DNA of 23,038 nt from Aquincolibacterium sp964606385 (GCA_964606385.1 CAZSFZ010000026.1:1-23038); one strand, 5' to 3'. Numbered from the stretch's first letter, positions 14,051 through 21,414 are shown. Notes: generated by a model from the letters alone, not told the origin. Translations and numbers: made by a program.

Positions 14051-15315
14051 AAATTCATCACCTTTTTTAAATGGCTCACGATCTGTTCGATATCGATCTC
14101 CGCCTGTTCCCTTTTTTCCAGGTCCTTCACGATCAGTTTTTTCTTTTGAAGCTCTTCGGGACCCGCGATCACCATGAAACGGCCCCCTAATTGATTCGCT
14201 TTCTTCAGGTGCTGGCTCAGCGAAAAAATCCCGTGCCCCGTCTCGGGACGCGCGCCCGCTTCGCGCAAAAGTACCGCTTGTTCCCGGCAAAGCCTCAAGA
14301 TCTCCGGCTGATCTTCCAGCGGCGCGAAATAAACCTTCCTGAGCCGCAGCACGTCAAAGGCCTTCGGGTCCTGCGCTTCGATCGCGGTCAGGAGCCGTTC
14401 CATGCCGATACTGAATCCTGTGCAGGGCGTCGCGCCGCCGCCAAGCTCCTGATAGAGATTGTTATAACGTCCGCCCCCCGCCACGGCGTTCTGGGCCCCG
14501 AGCCCTTCCGCCGTGATCTCAAAGACCACGCCGTTATAGTAATCCAGCCCGCGCACAAGCCGCCGGTTCACGTGAAAAGGAATACCGTTCGCCTCAAGCT
14601 TCTTGCCGAGCTCCTGAAAACCCTCGCTCAGCGGAAAGAAATCCTCCCAAGGAGCCTTATTGATCACCGGCTGGCAGTCATGCACCTTGCAGTCGAACAC
14701 GCGGAGCACGTTCTTTTCAAGCCGCCACTGGCAATCCTTACAGAGCCTGGTTTTTTCTTTGGAGAAATAGGCGGTGAGCGATTCGCGGACTTTCGCGCGG
14801 TCCTTTTCGTCGCCCAGGTCGTTCAGATTCAGACGGATATTCTTCAAACCCGCGTACTGGAGGAACTTGTAAAGGAGGGTGATGATCTCAAGATCGGCCG
14901 CCGCACCTTCGTTGACGATTTCGGCACCAAACTGATGGAACTGGCGTTTGCGGCCCGCCTGAGGACGCTCGGCCCGGAACATGGGCCCCATGTAATAAAG
15001 ACGGAGCGATTTGGTGGTCTTGAGAAGGCCTTTTTCCAGGACCGAACGCGCGACGGAGGCCGTCATCTCGGGCCGCAGGGTCATGTCCCGTTCCCCGCGG
15101 TCTTTAAAGGAGAACATTTCTTTGTGGACGATATCGCTGGCCGCGCCGATGGAACGGACAAAAAGCTCGGTGGGCTCAAGAAGCGGGGTGCGGATCTCTT
15201 TGAAACCGGCGGCATCGAAGAAGACGCGGGCCTTTTCCTCGATCCATTGCCACTTTTCGATCTCACCCGGAAGGATGTCGTCCATCCCGGGGAAACCCTG
15301 ATATTTCGCTGACAT
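14044..15315 (-). CDS. hisS: Histidyl-tRNA synthetase
   Basis: HisRS is a class II synthetase charging tRNA(His). Motif 1 lies in FKEIRTPLLEPTELF (38-52), TLRPEMTA follows at 79-86, motif 2 is MFRAERPQAGRKRQFHQFG (112-130), the histidine-specific loop is LVRGLDYYNGVVFE (253-266), and motif 3 is GFSIGMERLL. The C-terminal anticodon-binding domain ends near 423. A cysteine cluster (Cys192, Cys195, Cys209, Cys214) in the insertion domain resembles that of many bacterial HisRS and could hold zinc. The gene starts its operon, overlapping aspS at the 3' end. The ATG at 15315 lacks a clear Shine-Dalgarno sequence. hisS-aspS pairing is common in bacteria. Confidence 0.97.
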   Translation of the reverse strand: MSAKYQGFPGMDDILPGEIEKWQWIEEKARVFFDAAGFKEIRTPLLEPTELFVRSIGAASDIVHKEMFSFKDRGERDMTLRPEMTASVARSVLEKGLLKTTKSLRLYYMGPMFRAERPQAGRKRQFHQFGAEIVNEGAAADLEIITLLYKFLQYAGLKNIRLNLNDLGDEKDRAKVRESLTAYFSKEKTRLCKDCQWRLEKNVLRVFDCKVHDCQPVINKAPWEDFFPLSEGFQELGKKLEANGIPFHVNRRLVRGLDYYNGVVFEITAEGLGAQNAVAGGGRYNNLYQELGGGATPCTGFSIGMERLLTAIEAQDPKAFDVLRLRKVYFAPLEDQPEILRLCREQAVLLREAGARPETGHGIFSLSQHLKKANQLGGRFMVIAGPEELQKKKLIVKDLEKREQAEIDIEQIVSHLKKVMNLC

Positions 15316-15365
15316 AAGCTGTGGGGTGCCGCCTTTCGTTTTTGACCCGCGATCAGTCGGGCTTC

Positions 15366-15394
15366 ATCATATCAAAAGAAGAAACGCATTTCCA
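15366..15394 (-). promoter_or_regulatory. Promoter of the hisS operon, overlapping the rpsU terminator
   Basis: On the minus strand, TGGAAA (15394-15389), a 17-bp spacer and TATGAT (15371-15366), preceded by an extended TGA. The -35 box lies inside the 3' arm of the rpsU terminator, and the T tract lies in the spacer. Transcription would start near 15359, giving a 44-nt leader. Confidence 0.55.
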
Positions 15395-15420
15395 CACCGG
15401 TCACCAGGTCGGGAAATGCG
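15374..15420 (-). terminator. Intrinsic terminator of rpsU
   Basis: On the minus strand, CGCATTTCC (15420-15412) and GGAAATGCG (15393-15385) form a perfect 9-bp stem. The 18-nt loop can partly pair (GACC/GGTG region). TTTCTTCTTTT follows. It lies 43 nt after the rpsU stop. Confidence 0.75.
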
Positions 15421-15462
15421 CGATCTCCGTCCAGCATATGAATGGAAGAACTCGAAGGCGTA

Positions 15463-15642
15463 TTAGAAGCTGAACTTACGGGACTTGGACATGCGGGACT
15501 TACGACGCCGTTTTTCGCTGGGCTTTTCGTAATTCTTCCGCGCCTTCAGGATCTTCAGGATCCCTTCGCGTTCCATCTTCTTTTTCAGGCGCTTCAAGGC
15601 CCGCTCAAGCGGCTCGTGATTTCCAACGTCGACTTTTAACAC
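15463..15642 (-). CDS. rpsU: 30S ribosomal protein S21
   Basis: This 59-residue protein is very basic and matches S21. Its N-terminus is VLKVDVGNHEPLERALKRLK (Met at the start codon), followed by KKMEREGILKILKARKNYEK and the Arg/Lys-rich tail KRRRKSRMSKSRKFSF. S21 binds the 16S rRNA platform and assists initiation on mRNAs. The start is GTG at 15642, with GAGGGTGAT about 10 nt upstream; there is no ATG in frame before the conserved N-terminus. It is a single-gene unit with a strong promoter (15685-15712) and a terminator (15374-15420), divergent from comF. Confidence 0.95.
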   Translation of the reverse strand: MLKVDVGNHEPLERALKRLKKKMEREGILKILKARKNYEKPSEKRRRKSRMSKSRKFSF

Positions 15643-15684
15643 TCTATATCACCCTCTCTCGTGTGTGGATTGAATGAGGGCGGT

Positions 15685-15712
15685 ATTATACGGAAAACCC
15701 GTCCTGTGGCAA
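15685..15712 (-). promoter_or_regulatory. Strong promoter of rpsU
   Basis: On the minus strand, TTGCCA (15712-15707, five of six consensus positions), a 16-bp spacer and a perfect TATAAT (15690-15685). Transcription would start near 15678, about 36 nt before the GTG start. This is one of the best sigma-70-type matches in the window, as expected for a ribosomal protein. Confidence 0.8.
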
Positions 15713-15744
15713 AGGAAATAACGCCTTGAGCGCGGGCACCGCTG

Positions 15745-15805
15745 AACGAGAAACGGGAAACGAAAAAACGCGACCCCGTAAGCTGACCGTTCCCCGTTCA
15801 ACGTT
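15745..15805. repeat. Heptad-phased AACG/CGTT quasi-palindrome
   Basis: AACG occurs at 15745, 15752, 15759 and 15767 (steps 7, 7, 8). Its complement CGTT occurs at 15788, 15795 and 15802 (steps 7, 7). Flanking GCTG (15741) and CAGC (15809) extend the symmetry. The arrangement, repeated phrase on one side and complementary phrase on the other, is the same as in 11159-11292 with a different phrase. It lies between the divergent rpsU and comF promoters and ends about 13 bp before the comF -10 element. Confidence 0.6.
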
Positions 15806-15817
15806 CGCCAGCTTCTA

Positions 15818-15826
15818 TGGTAGAAT
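15818..15826 (+). promoter_or_regulatory. Extended -10 element for leaderless comF
   Basis: TGG followed by TAGAAT (15821-15826) is an extended -10 with five of six consensus bases. The -35 region is poor (TTCAAC, 18 bp upstream). Transcription is expected to start at about 15832-15834, that is, at the comF ATG (15833). Confidence 0.55.
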
Positions 15827-15832
15827 GCGCCC

Positions 15833-16588
15833 ATGTTCCGCCACTACAGGGAAGCCTTCATCCGCCTTTTCTATCCCGCTTCGTGCGAGGTGTGCCGTAA
15901 GGACCTGGACCTCGAAGAAAAGATCTTGTGCGAGGGCTGTGCCCGGGACCTGGACGCGCTCGCCTGGCCTATGGAAGATGCATTGGTAGATGACCGCTTT
16001 GAGTATCTGGACCATGTCTGGACCGTTTACGCCTATGCTTCCCCGCTCAGGGAACTGCTCCACGGGGTTAAATACGCCAGAAAAGACTATCTCCTGAAAG
16101 CCTGCCTCGGGCGCGCCGCAAGACTGGCCCAGGCGATCACCTCGGACGTCTGGTACGACGCCATCCTCCCCATCCCGATCGACCGCTTGAAACTCCTTAA
16201 ACGGCATTTTAATCAGGCTGAGGTCCTCGCGGCCCTGCTCGCCCCATGGCTGAAGCCTCCCGCCGACCGGTCCCTCTTGGTGAAACACCGTCCCATCCCG
16301 AGCCAGACGGCCTTAAGCGAAACCGAACGCGCGATCAATATCTACGGCGCCTTTAAACTCAGGCGTCCTTCCAGGGTCCGGGGCAGGTCTTTCCTTCTTT
16401 TGGATGATGTTTTGACGACCGGTTCGACCGCGAACGAGGCGGCCCGGCTGCTGAAACTCCAGGGTGCCAAGCGCGTGGACTTCCTCGCTCTCGCCCGGAC
16501 GATCGACCCCGCCCTTAAAAACAGTTTGAGATTCGTCCCCGGCACGGATAAAATGCTGTCCCAATGCCTCTCCAGTTCAACGAATTGA
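15833..16588 (+). CDS. comF: ComF family phosphoribosyltransferase-like protein
   Basis: ComF proteins are type I phosphoribosyltransferase-like factors linked to DNA uptake in competent bacteria and, outside competence, to less clear roles in nucleotide metabolism. An N-terminal Cys4 zinc finger (Cys18, Cys21, Cys33, Cys36) is followed by the double-strand core (YDAILPIPIDRLKLLKRHFNQA, from about 108) and the PRPP-binding loop LLLDDVLTTGSTANEA (188-203). Length (251) is normal. The ATG at 15833 has no Shine-Dalgarno sequence and a -10 box only 6 nt upstream. It is the first of two plus-strand genes, with the permease 43 nt downstream. No other competence genes are present here. Confidence 0.93.
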   Translation: MFRHYREAFIRLFYPASCEVCRKDLDLEEKILCEGCARDLDALAWPMEDALVDDRFEYLDHVWTVYAYASPLRELLHGVKYARKDYLLKACLGRAARLAQAITSDVWYDAILPIPIDRLKLLKRHFNQAEVLAALLAPWLKPPADRSLLVKHRPIPSQTALSETERAINIYGAFKLRRPSRVRGRSFLLLDDVLTTGSTANEAARLLKLQGAKRVDFLALARTIDPALKNSLRFVPGTDKMLSQCLSSSTN

Positions 16589-16631
16589 AACCGGGGCGGC
16601 CTCACGACCCAACGCCAAAGGAGAATCCCTT

Positions 16632-17729
16632 TTGAAAGTCCTGGACCGTTATCTTGTGCGGGAATTGATCTTTCCGATCCTTTTCTGCTCCATGACCCTG
16701 ATCTTCCTGATCCTGGTGGCGGACCTCTTCGACAACCTCGAGGAACTCCTGAGGAATAAAACACCGTTCATTATCATTATGCGCTATTACCTGTCGCTCA
16801 TCCCGATCTCCTTCACGCAGACCATCCCCTGGGCCATATGGCTCGGCACCATCTTCCTGCTGGTCCAGTTCGGCCTTCATAACGAATTGATGGCCATGAA
16901 GGCCGCCGGTCTCAAGATCCTCACGATCGTCCGCCCCATGGTGTTCCTGGGACTTTTACTCGGGATCGTAACTTTCCTGGTGTCGGACCGGATCGTGCCA
17001 AAAGCTTCCCGCACGGCCAATGAGCTCCTGGAAATCTATATCGAGAAGAAAAAGGACATCCGGGACCGAAAGGTCTTCAAGAACATCACTTATTATTCCG
17101 GCGGCAACATTCTTTACTATTTCCGGAAATTTGCGCCCAAACCCAAAACCATCGAAGACGCCATCATCATCTGGCTGGACCCCGTCACCCACCATACCGC
17201 TCAGAAGATCTTCGCGCAAAAAGGCGCCTGGGAGGGGGAAAAGTGGGTCTTCGAAGGGATCACAGAATATCAAACCGACGTTCAAGGCGATGTGCTGGGA
17301 AAACCCGTCATCATCCCGAAAAAGAGCTATCCGGACGTCACGATCACGCCGCGGGACCTGATCAACACGGCCAGTGAAAGCACTTTTCTCTCCTACCATG
17401 AGTTGAAATACACGATCAATAAACTCAAGGAGAACGGCATCTCGGTCTATTCGGAAAAAGTAGACCTCTATACCCGCATGGCGGCTCCCTGGAAAGGGCT
17501 CGTCATGCTGCTCCTCGCGATCCCCTTCCTGGGATCGGTCCGGAACCGCAAAGCGATCGCGATGAGCGTCCTGATGTGCGCGGGTTTGGTATTCGCCTTC
17601 CATGTAAGCGACGCGGTCTTTCTTGCCTTGGGGAAAGCGGGCAGGCTCTTCCCGTTCCTGAGCGCCTGGGGCGGAAATATTATTTTCGCGACTTTTGCTT
17701 TATTTAAACTGGAAAAAGCGAATTTCTAG
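16632..17729 (+). CDS. LptF/LptG family lipopolysaccharide export permease
   Basis: LptF and LptG are the membrane subunits of the LptB2FG transporter, which pulls lipopolysaccharide out of the inner membrane. This 365-residue protein has the family layout. Its N-terminus LDRYLVRELIFPILFCSMTL leads into helix 1 (about 10-32), helices follow at about 55-77 and 97-118, a periplasmic beta-jellyroll domain spans about 140-280, and three C-terminal helices lie at about 288-306, 310-330 and 335-358. ELMAMKAAGLK is the cytoplasmic coupling segment that contacts LptB. The start is TTG (16632) with AAAGGAG 8 nt upstream. Features of both paralogues are mixed, so F or G cannot be chosen. It implies an LPS-bearing outer membrane. 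Confidence 0.93.
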   Translation: MKVLDRYLVRELIFPILFCSMTLIFLILVADLFDNLEELLRNKTPFIIIMRYYLSLIPISFTQTIPWAIWLGTIFLLVQFGLHNELMAMKAAGLKILTIVRPMVFLGLLLGIVTFLVSDRIVPKASRTANELLEIYIEKKKDIRDRKVFKNITYYSGGNILYYFRKFAPKPKTIEDAIIIWLDPVTHHTAQKIFAQKGAWEGEKWVFEGITEYQTDVQGDVLGKPVIIPKKSYPDVTITPRDLINTASESTFLSYHELKYTINKLKENGISVYSEKVDLYTRMAAPWKGLVMLLLAIPFLGSVRNRKAIAMSVLMCAGLVFAFHVSDAVFLALGKAGRLFPFLSAWGGNIIFATFALFKLEKANF

Positions 17730-17777
17730 AACATAGGCGAACAGAGGATGTCCGCCCGAAAGATCCACCGTCGGCCG

Positions 17778-18077
17778 CTATCGGTCTTCTGCAGAAAAAC
17801 TTCCCATCTGTTCGGCCTGCCGCAAGGCTCCTTCGTCGATCGTCATTCCTGAGTGATCAAATGCGGGAAGGGCCACGGTTCCCTTGGGATGCGGGATACT
17901 CGGCATCTTGGCTCCACGGCCAAAAAGGGATGCGAGGGTCTCCTGGGCCTGGGTCGTCGATGCTTCCTGGCCGCCTTCATCATAACCGGCGGAAGGCTGG
18001 GCCGATGCGAGGGAAAGGCAGGATAAAAAAAAGAGCGCGCAAAGCACCGCCCCTACCGTTTTTTGCTTGATAGTCAT
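17778..18077 (-). CDS. Small secreted protein, unrecognised
   Basis: This 99-residue protein starts with a clear signal peptide: MTIKQK, a hydrophobic core to about residue 23, then SLASA|QPS with cleavage near 26. The mature part of about 73 residues is low in hydrophobics (DEGGQEASTTQAQETLASLF, KMPSIPHPKGTVALPAFDHS) and has no known motif. The ATG at 18077 is preferred to a TTG at 18086 because GAGGA lies just upstream of the ATG and overlaps the TTG. It begins 29 nt after the glgC stop and is probably the last gene of that operon. Location is likely periplasmic or outer-membrane-associated; function is unknown. Confidence 0.7.
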   Translation of the reverse strand: MTIKQKTVGAVLCALFFLSCLSLASAQPSAGYDEGGQEASTTQAQETLASLFGRGAKMPSIPHPKGTVALPAFDHSGMTIDEGALRQAEQMGSFSAEDR

Positions 18078-18106
18078 GATCCTCAACGTGTTAAAACCGG
18101 AACCGG

Positions 18107-19369
18107 TTAGATCTTGGTGCCGGGCGGAATGTGAAAACCCTTCGGGATGATCACGATCCCGTCCCGGATGTAATAATTTTCGCCGTCTTTTTCCTCAACG
18201 CCCTTCGCGTTCGTGATGCTGACGCCGTCCCCGATCGAGACGTTCTTATCAAGAATGCAATTCTCGATCACGCAGTTCTTACCGATCCCGATGTGGCGGG
18301 TCTGGGAAGCTTCCGGCCACTCATAGTAGTCATTTCCCATCAGAACGCTTTTGCGCACCACGGTGCCTTGTCCCACCACCGAACGCAGGCCCACGACCGA
18401 CTGCTCAATCTTCGCGCCGTTCAGGATACAACCCTCAGACATCACGACGTGATTGAGTTCGGTTCCATGGATCTTGGAAGGAGGTAAAAAACGGGGGCGG
18501 GTGAAGATACGCCCTTCCGGGGAAAGAAAACTGAACGGCGGATTCGTGTTCGTAAGCTCGATGCTGGCTTCATAAAAACTCCCGATCGTTCCGATATCGC
18601 GCCAATACCCCGTGAACACATGCCCGAACACCTTGTAGTTCTTGATGGCCTTCGGGATGATCTCCTTACCGAAATCCTTTTCGTTCCCCGAAAGCACGTC
18701 CAGCAGCACATCGCGATTGAAGACATAGACCCCCATCGACGCGAGGTACATCGTGCTCTTCGCCTTCACGCGGTGAAGGTCACAAAGCGGCTTCGGCATG
18801 GCATAGGAAGCCACGTCGTCGTTCTTGGTGGGTTTCTCAAGGAAATCGGTGATCTGCCCGTCCTTCTGGAGCTTCATGATCCCGAACCCTTTGACGAGCC
18901 GTTCCGGGACCGGGACCGTGGCGACCGTCACATCCGCCCGCTGCATTTCATGAAATCCAAGGATCTCCTTGTAATTCATGCGGTAAAGATGGTCGCCCGA
19001 GAGGATCAGGAACACATCCGTGGCATCCGTTCGGTAATGCGGCAGACACTTCCGTACCGCATCCGCCGTTCCCTGAAACCAGTCCGTATTTTCAGTGGTT
19101 TGTTCCGCAGCTAACAACTCCACGCTCGTTTTTGTAAACGCTTCGTAAGGATAGGTCCGGTGAATGTGGCGGTGAAGCGACGCGGAGTTGAACTGGGTCA
19201 GGACGAAGATGCGGCGGAGCGCTGAATTAATGGCATTGGAGATCGGGATGTCGACCAAGCGGTATTTCCCGCCGATCGGGACGGCAGGTTTTGAACGGTA
19301 ACTCGTAAGCGGGAAAAGCCTCTTCCCCTGTCCGCCGCCAAGGATCAGGGTCGTCACGCGACGGCTCAT
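18107..19369 (-). CDS. glgC: Glucose-1-phosphate adenylyltransferase (GlgC)
   Basis: GlgC makes ADP-glucose from ATP and glucose-1-phosphate, the committed step of glycogen synthesis. The nucleotidyltransferase domain (about 1-280) has ILGGGQGKRLFPLT (9-22), SKPAVPIGGKYRLVDIP, FQGTADAVRK, SGDHLYRM and DFLEKPT. The left-handed beta-helix (about 290-420) carries hexapeptide repeats such as GKNCVIENCILDKNVSIGDG. The stretch FVLTQFNSASLHRHIHRTY resembles cyanobacterial and plant enzymes more than the enterobacterial one. The ATG at 19369 (420 residues) overlaps the upstream stop by 4 nt; an upstream TTG at 19405 adds twelve unconserved residues. No other glycogen gene is in the window. Its operon partners are uncharacterised. 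Confidence 0.95.
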   Translation of the reverse strand: MSRRVTTLILGGGQGKRLFPLTSYRSKPAVPIGGKYRLVDIPISNAINSALRRIFVLTQFNSASLHRHIHRTYPYEAFTKTSVELLAAEQTTENTDWFQGTADAVRKCLPHYRTDATDVFLILSGDHLYRMNYKEILGFHEMQRADVTVATVPVPERLVKGFGIMKLQKDGQITDFLEKPTKNDDVASYAMPKPLCDLHRVKAKSTMYLASMGVYVFNRDVLLDVLSGNEKDFGKEIIPKAIKNYKVFGHVFTGYWRDIGTIGSFYEASIELTNTNPPFSFLSPEGRIFTRPRFLPPSKIHGTELNHVVMSEGCILNGAKIEQSVVGLRSVVGQGTVVRKSVLMGNDYYEWPEASQTRHIGIGKNCVIENCILDKNVSIGDGVSITNAKGVEEKDGENYYIRDGIVIIPKGFHIPPGTKI

Positions 19370-19665
19370 GTCAGGTTCGCTCCTAAGGTTTGGTACTGTT
19401 TCCAAAGCACTTTACGGAAAGTGTCATTTTCATCCATCAGGACCCAAAGACGCTCGTGCAGCTGTTCGACCAGGCCCGCGCGCGAGGCATGGCGCTCATG
19501 GTTCACAAAAAGATCGATACGGCGGATGTGCTCGTCGATAACGGCCATGTTCTTGCGGATCTGGCTCTTGATAATACGCGTCTCCTCGGAGGTCAGCGAC
19601 AGAGACTCGCTGTCCAGCGTCCTCGTTTCTTTTACCGGAAGATCATGTCCAAGATGCAGGATCAT
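19366..19665 (-). CDS. Small helical protein of unknown function
   Basis: This 99-residue protein is unrecognised. It is charged and probably all-helical, with a long heptad-like stretch from about residue 25 (SEETRIIKSQIRKNMAVIDE, then HIRRIDLFVNHERHASRAGL). There is no signal peptide or membrane segment. The ATG at 19665 was chosen: GAGG lies 8 nt upstream, it overlaps the preceding stop by 4 nt (ATGA), and its own stop overlaps glgC by 4 nt in the same way. A longer reading to 19734 would run inside the receiver-like gene. Double overlap makes co-production with GlgC and the receiver-like protein almost certain. A small adaptor or partner protein is a guess. Confidence 0.7.
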   Translation of the reverse strand: MILHLGHDLPVKETRTLDSESLSLTSEETRIIKSQIRKNMAVIDEHIRRIDLFVNHERHASRAGLVEQLHERLWVLMDENDTFRKVLWKQYQTLGANLT

Positions 19666-20063
19666 ACCGCGTACCTCGCGATCAGGTCCGGCAGTTCCCT
19701 GCCGAACTCTGTTCTCATGTAGACCCGGGAACAACCGGCCTTTTCGGCCTCGGGTTTCACCATCACTTTTGCCTGCGTCACGAATCCTACCGCAGGAACA
19801 CTCTTTAAATCGGCATTTTGACGCATTTCGTTAAGGACCCGAAATGCCTCCGCTTCGCGTTTTTCAAGGTCCAGGATCACGAGAAAAGGTTTTTCAGTAA
19901 TGGCCTGCGCCGCCAGTTTTTCCGCGCTGTCAAAATTCCTGACCCCGATATGGAGCCCAGCCGCGCATTTGACGATCTGGGTGGCTGTCGCCATGTCCGC
20001 CACAAGAGCGAAAATGCCGCGCTTCGTCTTGATGGCTCCAAGGTTCAACGCGTCACGGCTCAT
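19662..20063 (-). CDS. Degenerate receiver-like (CheY-fold) protein
   Basis: This 133-residue single-domain protein has the alternating pattern of a response-regulator receiver: beta-1 IFALVADM, beta-3 FLVILDLEKRE with Asp65 at the phospho-acceptor position, beta-4 VPAVGFVT with Thr96, and beta-5 SRVYMRTEF. The acidic pair after beta-1 is reduced to Asp23, and the conserved Lys after beta-5 is replaced by Arg117. Phosphorylation control may therefore be altered or lost. The ATG at 20063 has no clear Shine-Dalgarno sequence and lies 14 nt after the upstream gene. It overlaps the next gene by 4 nt. There is no output domain. Assignment rests on fold pattern and is moderately secure. Confidence 0.7.
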   Translation of the reverse strand: MSRDALNLGAIKTKRGIFALVADMATATQIVKCAAGLHIGVRNFDSAEKLAAQAITEKPFLVILDLEKREAEAFRVLNEMRQNADLKSVPAVGFVTQAKVMVKPEAEKAGCSRVYMRTEFGRELPDLIARYAV

Positions 20064-20077
20064 GCTTTAAGGAAAGC

Positions 20078-21406
20078 TTAGCTGGTTTTTCCGGACGAAT
20101 CAAGAGCAGGACCGGTCATTTTCTGGAGGATCGCCACCTTGACGGCCGCGTCCTGCTGAAGCGCCTGGGGCCCCGGGATCGAATTTAGGGCCAGGATGGC
20201 TTCCTGCCATTGCTGGTTCCGGATCATCTCCAGCGCGGAACGATAGGTCGCCATCGACTTCTCGAGATAGTCTCCGGTGAACGTCTCGATGATCTCTTTT
20301 TTCTCGACAAGATCCTGTTGCAGGGGCTGGAGATCGGCGATCGTGGAAGGGCTCGGCGACATCAGGTCCATGAGCGGCAGCTGAAGATCAGCATCGATCG
20401 AGCCGAAAGACGCCGGATAAGGAGGCGGGGGCGCCACCGGCACTGCATTTTTCCGAAGCTGGCCGACCTCAGGAGCCATCGTCCCGATCACGGCGAGGGC
20501 TTCCTGCCATTTCTTTTGCGCGATCAGTCCGGAAAGTTCCTGATACTTGCGGCTCAAAGCTTCTTCTTTGACCCGTTTTTCCCTGTCCACAATACTCTGG
20601 TTCATCGCACTGACCTTCGCAAGCGTGTCATTAATGTAAGGCCGGAGCATGGTCAGCGCGACCGCGCGATGTTTTTTTAGGTCCTGGGAATAAAGAGGAA
20701 ATGCCAGGGATTCCATCCAAAGATTCCGGGCTACCAGGACATCCCCTTTCGCGAATTCATCCGCGGCGGCAAGATATTTGGCCTTGAAAAGCTCTTCGAG
20801 CTTTTTTCTATAGCTTCTCGCAAAGGGCATCCGGTAGAAGGCTTCCTGGTCTGTGATGAATTTCTGATATTGTTCGAGGGTCCACATCGCGGAAGGCAAT
20901 TTCTCGCTCCAACCGGTCTGGAACGGCACCGTACGGCTCAGGATCGTTTGTTCTCCAGGGTCCGGCTCGCGATCCGCCGAAACAGAGGCCTCGCGTGAAA
21001 GCGTTTCTTTTTCATTGGGGGTCAATAGCGCCAGCGGATCCGTCACGGTTTTGGGAGTTTTGGGATCGTCCTCCTCACGCGGCGGCTTGATCGAAAAAGC
21101 TTTCCATGGCTTGGGGGGCGAAGATCTGAAAATATGGTAGGCCTTATAGGCTAAGAAACCGATCCCTGCCAGAAGCAGGATCAAAAGAAGCGCTCGGAAA
21201 AAGAGTTTCAAGACACCGGAAAAAGCGATGCCTCCCGGCTTGATCGCCGATTTGGGAGAAGCCTTGGGCGCTCCTTTTTTCGCGGCAGCCGCTTCATCCT
21301 CCCTTTTGACGGAAGAGGTCCAGAAACAGAAGGGACACTCCTTAGCCTCAGGAGTTTCCAATTCGAATTTTTTTCCGCAATGATCGCAAATAAAACGATA
21401 GGACAT
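20078..21406 (-). CDS. Zinc-ribbon, single-membrane-span protein with helical repeats
   Basis: I recognise the architecture but not the family. Residues 1-30 form a zinc ribbon (Cys7, Cys10, Cys24, Cys27; CDHC...CPFC). A basic Ala/Lys/Pro linker follows, then one hydrophobic segment (about 68-87). A Pro/Asp/Glu-rich region (95-160) leads into a long helical C-terminal part. Two TPR-like phrases, KKWQEALAVI and QQWQEAILAL, have their WQEA 100 residues apart (300-303 and 400-403). With no signal peptide, the ribbon is likely cytoplasmic and the large helical part periplasmic. It is first in the glgC operon. The ATG at 21406 has no Shine-Dalgarno sequence but does have a CATAAT box 8 nt upstream. 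A scaffold or envelope-sensing role is conceivable only as a guess. Confidence 0.8.
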   Translation of the reverse strand: MSYRFICDHCGKKFELETPEAKECPFCFWTSSVKREDEAAAAKKGAPKASPKSAIKPGGIAFSGVLKLFFRALLLILLLAGIGFLAYKAYHIFRSSPPKPWKAFSIKPPREEDDPKTPKTVTDPLALLTPNEKETLSREASVSADREPDPGEQTILSRTVPFQTGWSEKLPSAMWTLEQYQKFITDQEAFYRMPFARSYRKKLEELFKAKYLAAADEFAKGDVLVARNLWMESLAFPLYSQDLKKHRAVALTMLRPYINDTLAKVSAMNQSIVDREKRVKEEALSRKYQELSGLIAQKKWQEALAVIGTMAPEVGQLRKNAVPVAPPPPYPASFGSIDADLQLPLMDLMSPSPSTIADLQPLQQDLVEKKEIIETFTGDYLEKSMATYRSALEMIRNQQWQEAILALNSIPGPQALQQDAAVKVAILQKMTGPALDSSGKTS

Positions 21407-21414
21407 AGGCGCCC

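Noticed and set aside
14051..14290. 80-residue N-terminal extension of AspRS
   Set aside because: It overlaps the hisS coding region in another frame, is low-complexity and Arg/Gly-rich, and the ATG at 14050 has a ribosome site and matches the family start.
11324..15312. Plus-strand open frames antisense to phoH, aspS and hisS
   Set aside because: All are complements of well-conserved genes. Arg/His-rich composition reflects the complementary frame.
15442..15639. Plus-strand frame of 65 residues
   Set aside because: It is antisense to rpsU, which is clearly coding on the minus strand.
15649..15834. Minus-strand frame of 61 residues between rpsU and comF
   Set aside because: It covers the rpsU promoter and the repeat, has no ribosome site and no protein-like features.
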